Shown here piece after piece: positions 22,734-35,061 of a stretch of DNA of 64,000 nt (the first letter of the stretch is position 1; every line of letters begins with the position of its first letter). The notes under the pieces were generated by a model. That model ran no database searches. It saw only the letters and a list, made by a program, of their open reading frames with translations, and had not been told where the DNA came from. Location of the stretch: contig CAJJDO010000066.1 of the NCBI GenBank assembly GCA_905183005.1, forward strand, positions 124,001 through 188,000. Reading direction: 5' to 3'. Source of the stretch: Paramecium pentaurelia (lineage: Eukaryota; Ciliophora; Oligohymenophorea; Peniculida; Parameciidae). Both the position numbers and the translations under genes were made by a program.

Positions 22734-25700
22734 TCATTACATAAAAACCTCAACAACCATTTCTTCAGTCAATTCTTCAAATAAATAATCTGCTATCTCC
22801 ATCAACACTTCTGAGTATTCTTGTGTAATTTATGACCATTTTCTTTCTCCTTCTTACAACTAATCACATCTCTTAATATTATACTTCTATTTATAGACAA
22901 CTCTATATTCTCTCCTCATTTATGTAAGCCAATGAATCATTTGCTTGACATTCTTACATTATTATGAGTTATTCATAATTTAATTGTCTAACTGATATCA
23001 CTGGTATCTCATCAGATAATAATCCTAATTATAATATTTATTTAATATACCACACAGAGTTTTTGACCAATCAAATACTTTTTATCTTGCCCTCTCTAAA
23101 ATAATCGTTATGTCTTCTATTCCATAACAAACTCTTTAAGAAAGATTGGTTTCTATACACCATGGATAAGGAATTCCTTCATCTTAATAAAAGGGTCTCA
23201 AAGTATTCAAGGCTTCATTGAAAGCATCAAATATGGCCTAGTTGTGAATTTTTTCATACTAATTTTGAGTTTCCATAATTTGTTCTATGATAGATTTCTT
23301 TTATAACTTATTTAGTAAAGTGGTTAAATTTCTTGATGATCTTCGAAATCATCCTACCCATGTAATTATCTCAATCTATTTATGGGTTTTCTACCATACG
23401 GAGTGTTCATTTTCTTAAGAAATTCATCCTAATTACTTTCTATTTCATATATTTAACCATTTACCTAAAATTGCATAGCACATTAAATTTATAAAATTGT
23501 TTATTACTCCCAAATTTGTAAGTATTCCAGCATTAGTTTAATAAGCATATTATTAAATTAATTCTATTTTATTTAAACTATTAGATGCTTCATCTATTAA
23601 TTATTCAATAATCTTTTCTGTTTCTTCTTCTACTTACAAAGCTTAATTCAAACCATAGATTTAAACCTATGGTTCTCTATAATCTGTTATTACTTATTTT
23701 GATTCATTATTAGGAGATACTTATAAAGGTCTAGTCATTTAATTTCCAAAAAATAGTTCTTCATTAAAAGTTGAAATTTCAAAATCCTTTTTTTTTGTAT
23801 CTTACTAAAATGGTTTTGAAAATTAATTCTACTTTTATTATGATGATGATATTGATTATTATTAAATAATCTTCATTTCATTTTTATCATAATTTTAATT
23901 TAAAAATTTGGTATTTGGAGTAACTATTTTAGGGGAATTTGGAATACTGAATTAAAGATCAGATTAATCTAAGAAACTTTCATCTTTAATTTCAGATTAA
24001 TCAAATGAAATTTATTCTAACTATTAAAGTACCAATACATACATAACTAAGACAAAACTAGCATCTAGTCTTTTTTTAAGTCCTTCACAATAATCACATC
24101 TTATTCAGTCTTTTTTAACAAAGTATTTGATTATTTTTAAACTTTCTATAATTCTGATTTGAATTTCTACAATTAATCAGCTTATTTTGAAAACCAAGAT
24201 TAAACTAATTATTTATTATGATGAAATGATCTTGGAGATATTTTCTATTATTGTAATAATGTCTAAAATGCTTACATTTAACTATTAACTCTTAATTTTA
24301 TACTCTAATTTATATGATTTTTATATACTTTTTCTCTTTATTAACATATCTCTTCTATTTATGAATTTGTTAAGAATTCTTTTTTAAACATAAAACTGCT
24401 ATTTGACATAGGTGAAGATGCATGTGATTTTTTAGGAAATTCTTCTAATGCCATCTTCAAATGTGTTTCTATAATATTATTTTTTTAATTTGATTAATTG
24501 TTTGATTTCTAATTTCCTACAATTTAATTTAAATCAGAAATTGAAGTTTATAATTCTTCATCCTTTCTTTCAACTCTAATCTATTTTAATATTTATTAAA
24601 ATTATTAAATCTGATCTTCAGATAAATTCTTTAATTCATGAAAGATATTCATTAATACACTATTATCTTTTTCATCAGATCTTTATATTGATAAAGTATT
24701 GAATCTTACAGAACTTGGTTTTGATTCATCTTTTGGTTAGTCTTCAAGACTTTTAATTTATGGAACCTATTAATAATACTTTTTATTTAATACATCTATT
24801 TTATAATCTTTAATTTAAATTGGAGATTCGGTAGTTCTTATTTAAGTCCTTATTTTTTTATCTTATTTATTTGATTTATCTCTTAATAAATGCTTCAATC
24901 TTAAAGTGTGTATCTCTGAAACTTTATTTGGACTAGGATTAGTTATTATTTATTATTATTATTATTATTATTATTTCTATTTACTTTTTCCTTTCTTTTT
25001 ACTTAATGTTCTTACTTATCTTAGAAGACTTGGAGAGTAGTCTATATTATTTCTCATTTAAAATTTTTCTTATGTTGGACTAAATTAAGATGTGATTTAT
25101 TCATTATAATGATGTATAGCTTATTCTCTTGATTTATGTTTCTTTTTAAATGAAGTAGATTCTTTTTCAGGAGATTTTGATTTTGACTTTGATTTAGATT
25201 TAGATTTAGATTTAGATATTGTTCTACTTAAACTAGTTTTGGATGAAACAAACTTTTTCAAAATTTCATTAAACAATGGTTTCTATAGATTTTATTATGG
25301 AGTTTATTGTTTATTCTGTTTTACTCTTTATTTTTATGGTGAACGTGATGTATTTTTTGTCTTTTGTTAAGCAGCAGGTGGAATTAGATTTTTCTTTTTC
25401 TCTATATTCATTTTTAATGTTTTATCTTAAGAAATATCATCTTTTTTCTTTATATTTTACAATGATTAACTATTCATCTAATTACTCAAATAATGATTTT
25501 TTTCTGCTTTTTTTGTTATTTTCAAAGTATTACTCTACGTATTTTTTTGCTTTGTTTTATTTGCTTATTTTATTTATTTCTATTCATAAGGGATATACGA
25601 TTATTTCAAAAAAATATTTTCAAAAACATCTGGTGATTGTTTACTTTATTAAACCCCTTGACTTGCTTAAGGAACATCCAGACTATTATATCTATTAAAA

Positions 25701-25948
25701 TTAGCAAAAACTTGACTATTCTCAAATCTGTCAGTTGGTGATGCCAAATTATTGTCTGTAAACAAACAAGATGATCTTAATGATTTCACTTCTGTTGGAT
25801 TCTTAGTCATTGTTATTTTTTAAGCTGATGTAGAGTTTATGATATTATTATTAAGAGCCTTTAATCTACCTTGAAGTTTTTGAATATTTTTATCCAAAGC
25901 ATTTGAGTAATTTTAACGCAATTATTTGAAATCGTTAAATTCATTCAT
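22734..25948 (-). CDS. Large protein with DUF4378-like C-terminus (TRM/CEP350-like)
   Basis: 1029 residues after removing introns at 24017-24042, 23440-23464, 23285-23307, 23025-23050 and 22860-22884; the spliced length keeps frame. The N-terminal half is low complexity, with a run of Ser-Lys dipeptides near 25200 and a Gln run near 24960, followed by coiled-coil stretches ('EKVYKNHINQSIKLRVN'). The C-terminus resembles DUF4378: 'QAIFDAFNEALNTLRPF', 'IPYPWCIE' and the closing helix 'IADYLFEELTEEMVVEV'. DUF4378 occurs in plant TRM proteins and related centrosomal proteins of the CEP350/FOP group, which recruit microtubule-organising complexes. A basal body or cortical microtubule role is therefore a reasonable guess. 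A TGA-free antisense frame at 25276-25698 is a shadow of this gene. Confidence 0.7.
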
Positions 25949-26229
25949 TTGATTTATTAATAAATGAATTCTCATTCTAAATATTGAAGTACATAATATA
26001 GAATTTCAGTTTCAGATCGAATTTAATACTATCATTATGTAATTTAATATGGAAAGAAATCATTCATATTGCATTTTTATTTATTAATTATTGTAACAAG
26101 ACAAGATTTTCTTTTTGTCATAACAAATATCTTAAGATAGTATATAATATTAAATAAATGTAAATTATTTTAACTATCATAAGAAACTAATCTTAAAAAG
26201 AAAAATAATTTCATTTTATTATTCTATTA

Positions 26230-26663
26230 TCATAGAAATTTGTTATTTAAAGCAAACTTTCTTGATTTTTAAAGTATATTCAATTGATTCATCTTGCTTT
26301 TAATAAATTAATTTATGTGAATATATTTTAGAATCGAAATCATTAGATCATTATATGATAATTATAAATTGTTTAATGTTTATTATCTAATTAATAGTTC
26401 CACTCTTAAGTAAAATATCCTAAATAGATTGAAATTTTAAATAGTTATTAGATTTAAAATAATATCAATTTATTCTTAAATCTAAAAGCTATTTTCTGGT
26501 AGAGGAAGAAATATTTTGATCTCATTAGTAATACTGAACAATAAATATAATGCTTTGTGTTCATTTAAGGATACATTTTTTGATATAACTACAAATTCAT
26601 TATCTTAATATTATTATTCAATATATAATCTTCAATTTCGTTTTTAAACAAAATTAAATCCAT
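26230..26663 (-). CDS. Small hypothetical protein
   Basis: With a candidate 20-nt intron at 26630-26649 (GTTTAAAAACGAAATTGAAG) the frame runs from ATG at 26663-26661 to TGA at 26232-26230, giving 137 residues ('FVVISKNVSLNEHKALYLLF', 'IKIFLPLPENSFQIQEQIDI', 'YLRVELLIRQQTLNNLQL'). Without the intron the same frame carries one TGA. The protein is hydrophobic-helical, Leu/Ile/Gln rich, with no family I recognise. The intron is short and starts GTT, so the 5' end is uncertain. Part of 25949-26229 upstream of the stop's far side is plain AT-rich spacer. Confidence 0.42.
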
Positions 26664-27137
26664 TTTTTATTCTAGATTATTTCATGTTTTAATAATTTTC
26701 AATTATAATTATCATTATTATAAATTAATTTGATTACCTATAAAGCTTTAATTTTTTAATTATTCACTAGACCTTTGCATTTGATTATTTGTAAACAATA
26801 ACATAGTTTAAAATCCTTAAAAACATTATGGTACCTTAAATCAAAATTTAAATTCTAATATATATATTAAATATTTTTTGATAAATAAATACTTTTTCAA
26901 TTTCTTTTAAATAAAATAATTATTCTCCATTTGTGTAAGATTAAAATATATAAATATATAAGGTGAAATTAAAACAAATGTTTTTGATAGATATTCAATT
27001 TAAATGATAAAAATGATTAAACAATTTAAAATAAAATATATAATTCTAATAATTTTAAATCAAATAATTATATATTTCTAAATTAAGTTAATAGATAATA
27101 TGTTTAAAAAAAGCAACATATATTAGATTTTAATAAT
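26664..27137. other. Intergenic, no gene seen
   Basis: About 470 bases of AT-rich sequence between two minus-strand genes; it should contain the promoter of the gene at 26230 and the 3' end signals of the gene at 27138. No other feature is visible. Confidence 0.5.
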
Positions 27138-27581
27138 TCATTTTTTATTCTTTTTTTTTTTTTAATCTTTTTCATTGAATTCTAATGCTTGTATTTCAAC
27201 AATTCCATTTCCAATTTTAGTTTATTCTAATTTACAATCTCTTAATGATAATCTCCATCTTGTAATATCTTTGAGTCCAAAATTCTTCTCTTAATGAATG
27301 TTGTAGCTTGTACATTCAGCATCAAAAAGATTAGATCTGGATGTTTTATTTTAATTTTGATTTTGCTTTAACTTTTCTAAATTAGCTTCCCAAACTTCCT
27401 AAACAATTTATCCAATATTTTTCTCTTTCTCATATTATTATCTCTTGATTTCTTATTCATCATTACAATCATCTTCTTAGCTCTTTTACTTACTAAACTC
27501 CTACCAAGCATCTTCTAAAGCTTATGCCAACTAAGTATGAGCCAATATCCAAGTTGAGATTTCTTATTTTTTCTAACTCAT
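27138..27581 (-). CDS. Hypothetical charged helical protein
   Basis: Intronless, 147 residues, ATG at 27581-27579 and TGA at 27140-27138. Sequence shows an amphipathic start ('WILAHTQLAQALEDAWQEF'), an acidic/basic middle, a helix 'QIVQEVWEANLEKLKQNQ', and a compact C-terminal segment ('FGLKDITRWRLSLRDCKLE') ending in a Lys run. No family recognised. The continuous frame with regular helical heptads and a sensible start makes it a credible gene. Confidence 0.6.
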
Positions 27582-27766
27582 TATAATTAAAATATTATAT
27601 ATTTATATTATTAATAATTAATATATTTAATTAGTGCATTTTTTAATCCAAAATTTTAATACTTTAAAACTAAATATTAATTATAAAATTAATATTATAA
27701 TAAAAAAGTTAATCAAGTTATAATACTTTTGTCTAAGTATAAATTAATATAGATTATCTATATAAA

Positions 27767-28996
27767 TCATAAATCTGTAAAATATTCATGTTATAAAATA
27801 TCTTCAGCAGTTATTCTAAATGCATGATCATAAATAAATATTTTATTTAGTAAATCTATGGCTTAAACTGTTGCTAATTCTCTATTTTCATCATTTATAA
27901 ATGTCTCTAATGATATTTTCTAATGACCTTTTAATTTTTTATAAAGATCATCAGGAATTTAAATACTGTATTTATCACAAAATTTAAAGAAATCTTCAGA
28001 TCCTAATACTTTTACAACTTTTAATAATTAATCATCATTATTTCTTCCATTAAAAAATGGATATTTCTTAAAAATAGCTGTTGCAAATATAGAACCTAAT
28101 GCCCAAACATCTACTGCATAGTCATAATATTTATAATGGATCAATTATTCTGGAGCTCGATAATGACGAGTGCCTACTCTTGTTCGATATTCTTTCATTG
28201 GAAAATAGAAATCACTTACTCCCCAATCAATCAATTAAATTTAATCACCATTTACTATAATATTTGCAGGTTTGATGTCTAAATGCATTATTCCTTTAGC
28301 ATGACTTGTTGCTAATGCTTGAAATAGCTTATAGTATAGATTTTTGATATCCTCAGAGGTTAAGTCATGATAATAATTATAGATTCTGTAATCAAAAGTT
28401 GTACAATTTTATAGTTCTTAAAAGACTAAAACTGGACTAGAATCATTAAAAAAAGCATCAACCAATTTTACAATATTAGGATTGCTTTCTTCATTGAGTG
28501 TATTTAATACTTTAGCTTCCATCTTTGCCCACCATGTATATTCTTTCTTTATTTATTTTAATACAACAGGTAATCCATCACTCAATCTAATTGCACTTTA
28601 AACAAATGCAAAAGTACCATCTCCAAGATACTTTTTCACAGCATAATTACTAATATTTCCTTATTGAATATTGAAAGGCAAGACTTAATCTCTATTTACA
28701 TCTGGATATATTCTAGAAACCCTTAAATCATTCAAATCTATTTCTTAATCATAATCATAAGGTTCTAAATACTCTATGAATTCTGGTGTTCCATCTTCAT
28801 CAAATGTAGTAGAATCTTCAGGAAAATAGTCGTTTTTTTCTTATCTGCTTGATGCATGTACAACTACATTACCCACATAATAATGTTTCAATTGACCATT
28901 CAAGACTACATTTATTGACTATGAAAATACTGCATCATTAGGATCTTGGCATTCTATTGTAAAAACCAATCCCAAAAACCAAAAAATTAATTACAT
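27767..28996 (-). CDS. CK2-alpha-like protein kinase with N-terminal signal peptide
   Basis: 409 residues, intronless. The kinase domain follows casein kinase 2 catalytic subunits closely: glycine loop 'LGDGTFAFV', catalytic 'HLDIKPANIIV' (HRD replaced by HLD, Asp kept), 'DWGVSDFY' where CK2 has DWGLAEFY, 'VGTRHYRAPEQL', 'YDYAVDVWALGSIFA' and 'PFFNGRNNDDQLLKVVKVLG'. Unlike ordinary CK2, it begins with a hydrophobic signal-like segment (MQLIFWFLGLVFTIECQ) and an added region of about 100 residues, so it should enter the secretory pathway. The Lys of beta-3 ('VVLKQI') is present and activity is plausible. ER/Golgi lumen or an exported kinase is inference. The gene is followed upstream by tRNA-Val. 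Confidence 0.85.
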
Positions 28997-29009
28997 TAAG
29001 AAATTAAAT

Positions 29010-29017
29010 AAAAAAAA
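29010..29017 (-). terminator. RNA polymerase III terminator of tRNA-Val
   Basis: A run of eight T on the minus strand begins two bases after the last base of the tRNA, as expected for a Pol III termination signal. Confidence 0.7.
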
Positions 29018-29018
29018 T

Positions 29019-29090
29019 GATCACGGCCAGTCTCGAACTGGCGGCCTCGTCCTTGTTAGGGACGCGTGATAACCCCTACACCACGCGATC
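29019..29090 (-). tRNA. tRNA-Val, anticodon AAC
   Basis: 72 bases without intron folding into a standard cloverleaf. The acceptor stem pairs GATCGCG with CGTGATC (one G-T pair), the D arm is GTG/CAC, the anticodon stem CGTCC/GGACG encloses the loop CTAACAA with anticodon AAC, and the T arm GCCAG/CTGGC encloses TTCGAGA. CCA is not encoded. The internal A and B boxes are intact and a T run follows. It reads GTT and, by wobble after A34-to-inosine editing, GTC valine codons. Confidence 0.96.
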
Positions 29091-29384
29091 AATTATGACT
29101 ATAAGATGAAGTTTCTATAGATTAATATTCAGAATTATCAACAATATTCTTATTATTACTTTTTAATTTGAATTCAAATTTATTATAACCATTAAGAAAA
29201 TAAACTAAAGATGAGAAATCATTAATATTCAAGTATAATTTCCAACTCCCATTATTTCTTTTCAATTTTTATTATAAATTCTTAACATCTAAGAATTTTA
29301 ATATAAATAATATATTGAAATTAACAGATAAATTTTTGTAATAAAACTTTATATAAAATAAGTGTAATAAATTTAAAGAAAGAT

Positions 29385-31039
29385 TCAAAATTATTAATTA
29401 ATTTTTGGATTACCTACAAGAGTATTTAACTCTTGATTAATATCTTGTATTTGATCTATTATTTGTAATAAAAGTTATCTTTTTTCTCTTTTAATTTTTA
29501 AATCAGTTAATTATGAAATTGAATTTTCAATTTCTTCATATTTCTAATTAAGAATCTTTAATTATTCATTTAATTCTTAGATTCTATATTATTAAGTTTG
29601 AAGATATTTTTATGATTTATTTGCACTTAATTAAATAGTTTAAATTTGTTCATCTATAAAGTTTCCAATATTATTCCTATCATCACTTTTCTATTAAGTA
29701 AGAATGTTCCCTTCTTAAGTCTTTACAATCAACCTACTAAAAACACTACTTTATGAATCATTTGGTTACTATTTATATGATTCTTATTAAATATTAAATA
29801 TTGAATTACAATTTTAATCTAGTAATTATCTTCTGCTATTATTATTTTATTGTCTATAATTCCTTAAATTTTATGTTTTATTCACAATATCTGCACTTTA
29901 TTTGTATTTTTTAAATGTTTCCCTTGGACTTTATGTATTTATTATGGAATTGGAAGACAAATTAATTATTTATTGCTTAAGTTAATCAATTTTGATATTA
30001 GACTCTGATAATTTCTTAACTCTTTTTAATTCAGATTTTTCTAATTCTTATTTTTTATGTTCTAAACCTAATTATAACTTTAAATTTAATTCCTTTTACT
30101 ATTCTACTTAATTAGTTAATTCATAAATTTAATTTTTTTATTTCATATTTTCTTCCTACAATTCTATATATAGATAAATATATGAATTATACATTAAATT
30201 CTTGTTTCATCATATTATTTTGTATATCTATTCATATATGTTCTTATTTCAAATAATTATTCTTTTAATTTATTGATTTCGTTTTGTAATTATTCATTTT
30301 TTTCAATTAAATATTTAGTCTCTCGTTTTTCTTAATCTAAATTAAATTCAAGATTATTATTATTCTAAATATATAGTTAAAATATAAATACTAATTTTTC
30401 TTATTAAATTGCTTGAGTTTAAGTATTGATTTTAATTCTGTAATTTTAATTACTTTCGCCTTACAATTCCAATTAATCCTATCTAAAAATGTAATTTAAT
30501 AAATATTACAATTTTTGTATCTATTCCAATTATTCTCTATTTCTTTAATCTGATTATTAGGCTATGTTTATTAAATTTTGTTGTAATTATTATATTTTTT
30601 ATTCATTCTCTTCTTTAATTTATTCTTTTTCAATTTCCACTTAAACTAATTTTAATTCAATTTCTTTTATTTATTAACAATCATTAGATTTTTAATGAGT
30701 ACTTACATGTCTTTATTTAATCTCAATTTATTTAGTTAAATCTTTAGAACTCTATTAATTAATATTAAATGGATTTACAATTTAAGATTGTAGATTTTAG
30801 TTTTCATTTTCTAAGTATTTAATTTTATCTTGTAATGCTTTCATAGCATTTACATAACTTTATGATGATGATAAATTATTTGTTATTTTTTAATCATCTG
30901 ATGGACTCAGTTAATTTATGAATTTTTTAGAGTTATCTTTACCACGAATTTTATAGCCACTAAAAAGTTAAGCATTTACAAATTGAGAGTATTTAGTTTA
31001 TTTATCAAGATTGATTGAATGAACACTGTTTGTTTACAT
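29385..31039 (-). CDS. Coiled-coil protein, centrosomal/ciliary type
   Basis: 532 residues after removing introns at 30365-30391 and 30164-30192. A 70-residue non-helical start is followed by long heptad stretches ('ALQDKIKYLENENQNLQ', 'KEQIKEENEQKIQQLQQNL', 'LKEQLFEIRTYMNRYTKQ'), a Ser/Asn-rich linker and a final coiled coil ('IENSISQLTDLKIKREKRQ'). The 'ALQDKIKYLENEN' motif is similar to the start of the Cep57 coiled coil, but this is weak. No enzyme motif. The 27-nt intron is a multiple of three without TGA and could be exonic. Probably structural, in basal bodies or cytoskeleton. Confidence 0.65.
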
Positions 31040-31120
31040 TATTAGTTAAAATTGAATTTATAACAATTAAATATAAATATAATGTACAAATTAATAAGAT
31101 GTATTCTAGTAAATTTAAAA

Positions 31121-31927
31121 TCATTAGGTTAATATTTTTTTCTATTCTTCCAATTTTTTATTAGTATCAAAATATTTTTTGGAATCTGAGATCAAAAATT
31201 ATATAATCTCATTATCATATATTTCTTAAGTGCTAAAAATAGCATTAAAATAGACTTCTAAATCTTCACGTCTTTTTTCAATATTCTCTAGAAAAAGATA
31301 AAATTAGATTACATACCTGGATTTTCATTAGTTTATCCAAAAAGTTTGCGAGTTGGAAATGGTGGTAATTTGCCTTTGTATCCTTATTCAACTAATGCAT
31401 CATGAATATTCTTAATTTCAGAATATCTCTATTTGTAGATCCACTCTTCTTTTGTAATTCTATTTTTAAATCTCATAGAGTAGATTACAACATCATCATA
31501 AACTGTATAGCTTTCAATAGAGATACTGATTTTCATTCTATAATTAAATTATGTATAATTACTATTAATTAAAAGGTGTTTCAATAGGTAAATATGATTA
31601 GACAGGTGGTAAACTAAGAATTTTATCAATACTGAAAAGTTGATTAAAATATTGTTCTAATTCTTATTGTCTTTGAATAATCTTTTCTTGATTCTTATTG
31701 GTTTTAGAGAAGAGTGATCTTTTTGGGAATTCAGGCAATTATAACTAAAGTTTGAGTAAATTAATGTTTTTAATCAATTGTTCATTAAAATCTTTAAGTT
31801 CTGAATATCTATTCATTGTTGTTTTGGTATCTGAAGTATTGTTTACATTAGTTACAATGATTTAATAATGGACTTTGTCATTTTGAATGAGATTGTTGAT
31901 TTTGACTGAGTAATGTTTGAGTATCAT
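31121..31927 (-). CDS. Tandem PX-domain protein
   Basis: 250 residues after removing introns at 31538-31562 and 31288-31316. Two PX-like modules follow each other with little else. The first has 'MNRYSELKDFNEQL' and 'LPEFPKRSLFSKTN'; the second has 'KQRYSEIKNIHDALVEQ', 'LPPFPTRKLFGQTNENP' and 'RREDLEVYFNAIF'. PX domains bind phosphoinositides, usually PI3P on endosomes, through an Arg in the R(Y/F)SE motif and a Pro-rich loop; both are visible twice. The protein thus looks like a minimal bivalent membrane reader for endosome or phagosome sorting. It is divergent from the Mtr4 gene, 75 bases between starts. Confidence 0.82.
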
Positions 31928-32002
31928 TATAGAGTGTTGAAAAAAAGAAAATAATTAATTTTATAGGAAATATTTAACTCAATATATTACTTTAATTAAT
32001 TA
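31928..32002. promoter_or_regulatory. 75-bp divergent intergenic region (PX gene / Mtr4)
   Basis: Two start codons face away from each other across 75 bases of A/T-rich sequence, which must serve both genes. No named element seen. Confidence 0.5.
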
Positions 32003-35000
32003 ATGGATTTATTTGGTGTTTTTGAAACAAAGGCAAATGATGATGGAATTCAAATGGAGAACCAAGTGGAGGAAGAAGTGTCAATGAATGTAGAAGCATA
32101 GGAGAAAGTTGAGGCATTTAAGATAATAAAAAACCAAGAGAATGAAGGTTGTATTCATGAGTGGTACACACCTGAAGATTACTAACCTATTCTAGAAAAG
32201 AAATAGAATGCAAAATAATATAAGTTTACTTTGGATCCATTTCAAAAAATAGCAGTCAAGACTTTGGAATCAAATGAATCAGTATTAGTCGCTGCACATA
32301 CAAGTGCAGGTAAAACAGCAGTAGCAGAATATGCTATAGCAATGGCTAAAAGAGATAAACAAAGAGTTGTGTATACTTCTCCAATTAAGGCTTTATCAAA
32401 TTAAAAATACAGAGAATTGTAATAAGAATTTGGAGATGTTGGATTGGTTACAGGAGATGTAACATTGAATGAGAATGCCTTTTGTTTGGTAATGACAACA
32501 GAAATTTTAAGGAGTATGTTATATAGAGGTTCAGAAATTGTGAGGGAGGTAGCATGGGTCATAATGGATGAAGTACATTATATGAGAGATAGAGAAAGAG
32601 GAGTAGTTTGGGAAGAGACTATCATCTTATTAAATTAAAATGTAAGAGATATATATATTCATTCTTAAGGTTCGATTTGTCTTTTTATCTGCTACAATTC
32701 CTAATGCTAGTGAATTTGCTGAATGGGTTTGTAGAATCAAACGTTAACCTTGTCATGTTGTTTATACTGATTATAGACCTACACCTTTATAACATTATCT
32801 ATTTCCAAGTGGTGCTGAAGGAATCTATTTAGTTGTAGATGAAACAGGAAAATTTAAAGAAGACAAATTTTAAGAGGCAGTAGCTAAATTGGAAGAAAAT
32901 GTTGAAAATACAAGGAAAAGAAAGGCTACAGAGGGTTCAGATTTATTTAAATTGATGAAGATGATATAAGAGAGAGAATTAGCACCTGCTATAGTGTTTT
33001 CCTTTTCTAAAAGAGAGGTAGAAGGATATGCTATTGGAATGTAAAAATTAGATTTAACTTCACCAAAAGAAAAAGAGAATATTGAAACCATTTATAAAAA
33101 TGCAATGAATTGTTTATCTGAAGAGGATAGATAATTACCATAAATTCAATTAATGCTTCCAATTTTAAAGAAAGGTATTGGAATTCATCATGGTGGTTTA
33201 TTACCAATTGTTAAGGAAATTATTGAAATACTCTTTTAAGAAGGATATCTTAAGGCATTATTTTCAACAGAAACATTTTCTATGGGATTGAATATGCCTT
33301 CTAGAACAGTAGTTTTCACAACTGTTAGAAAATTTGATGGTGAATAATTTAGATGGATTCAAGGTGGAGAGTATATTTAAATGAGTGGAAGAGCTGGTAG
33401 AAGAGGTATTGATGATAAAGGAGTTTGTATTTTAATGTGTGATGAGAAGATGGATTAAGAAGTTGCCAAATCTATGCTTAAGGGAAAATCTGATGGTTTA
33501 AATTCTTCATTTAGATTATCATATAATATGCTTATCAATTCTATGAGGATGGAAGATACTGATCCAGAATTCATTATTAAGAAATCTTTCCATTAATTCT
33601 AAAATGATAGATAATTACCTGAAATGAAGGAAAAATTATAGGATTTTAAATAAAAACGAGATTAAATATAGATTGAAAATGAAGATAAATTAGGTAATTA
33701 TCATGATATAATCTCTTAATCTACTCACATATATAATAAAATAAGAAAAATTATTTATTAACCATAAATTGTCTTACCATTTATGCATATAGGCAGAATT
33801 ATTAGAATAAAAGGTTCAGATGGAGATTGGGGATGGGGTGTATCAATTAATTTTATGTAAAAGAAATTTGGAAATAAAAAAAACAAAGATTAAGAACAAT
33901 CTATTATTTTAGATGTAATGTTATATGTTTAAAAAAGAAAGAAAGTATATTTATATATATATAATTATTAGAATGAACCACTTTAACCTTAATTATCATA
34001 TGATTTAGAGGGAGAATTAGAAATTGTACCTGTTTCTATTGAGTAACTTTATGAGATCAGTACCATAAAATTGAATTTACCCAAAGATCTTAGAACAAAT
34101 GAAAGCAAATAACAAATTAAATAGACTATGATTAAATTACTCAAAGAATTTAAAGGTTAACCTCCTCTTATTCATCCAATAAAGGATATGAAAATTAATG
34201 ATGATTAATTGGATAAATTGTTAGAATAGAGACAATAACTTCTTGAACAAATAGAATAAGTCAAGAAAGATCTAAATAATTAGAATTTAGAATAGGAATT
34301 AAAAATCTATGATGAGAAAATTAAATTAGGTTAAACAATTAAATTGTTGAATAAATAAATTGAAGAAAGTTCACAAATGGTTTTGAGTGGAGATCTTAAG
34401 AGAATGAAAAGAATTTTAAGAAGATTACAATATATATCAAAAGATGAAATTGTTTAAATGAAAGGTAAAGTAGCATGTGAAATATCAGCAGGAGATGAAA
34501 TTATGGTATATATATATATAATATATATATTAGTTAACTGAATTATTAGTAAGTGGATTATTTAATGATTTGGCTTCAGAAGAAATTTGTGCTGTATTGA
34601 GTGTTTTTGTTCATGATGAAAATAATAATGAAAAATTTCAATTAAAAAATGATAAGATGCAATAATTATATACAAAAGTACTTGAATAGGCTAAATATCT
34701 TTATACTGTATATACAGAATCTAAAATGAATATTGATGAAGTAATATTCTTAATATCATATCATTATAGAAAGAGTATTTGGCTACATTTAAGAGTTAGA
34801 TGATGGAAGTAACTCTAGCTTGGTGTTAAGGATAATCATTCTTATAGATTTGTAAAATGACTGATCTATTTGAAGGATCGATCATTAGATGTCTTAGAAG
34901 ATTAGATGAATTAATAAAATAAATGGAAGAGGCTGCTAAGGTGATTGGAAATAAGGAATTAGAAAATAAGTTTAAGGAAAGTTCTAAGAAACTTAAGAAA

Positions 35001-35033
35001 GGTATTGTTTTTGCTGCATCTTTATATTTGTGA
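32003..35033 (+). CDS. MTR4-like: Mtr4/SKI2-like exosome RNA helicase
   Basis: 981 residues after removing introns at 32642-32669, 34506-34533 and 34741-34769. Helicase motifs are complete: 'AAHTSAGKTAVAEYA' (Walker A), 'TSPIKALSNQKYRE', 'TGDVTLNENA', 'DEVHYMRDRERGVVWEE' (DEVH box), 'FLSATIPNA', 'GIGIHHGGLLP', 'TETFSMGLNMPSRTV' and 'QMSGRAGRRGID'. An arch/KOW insertion ('GRIIRIKGSDGDWGWGV') and the C-terminal DSHCT region ('EISAGDEIMLTELLVSGLF', 'GSIIRCLRRLDELIKQM') mark it as Mtr4 rather than Brr2. It feeds nuclear RNAs to the exosome. The N-terminus is short compared with yeast Mtr4 (1073). Firm call. Confidence 0.96.
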
Positions 35034-35061
35034 TTGTATTTATTGAATTATTATTTAATCT

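Noticed and set aside
24941..24976. A TTA/TAT microsatellite as a separate non-coding repeat
   Set aside because: On the minus strand it is a short glutamine run in frame with the DUF4378-like gene.
25276..25698. A 140-codon plus-strand frame rich in Phe/Leu/Tyr that looks like a membrane protein
   Set aside because: It is the antisense shadow of the Lys/Gln/Asn-rich start of the DUF4378-like gene, whose frame is continuous and intron-consistent across it.
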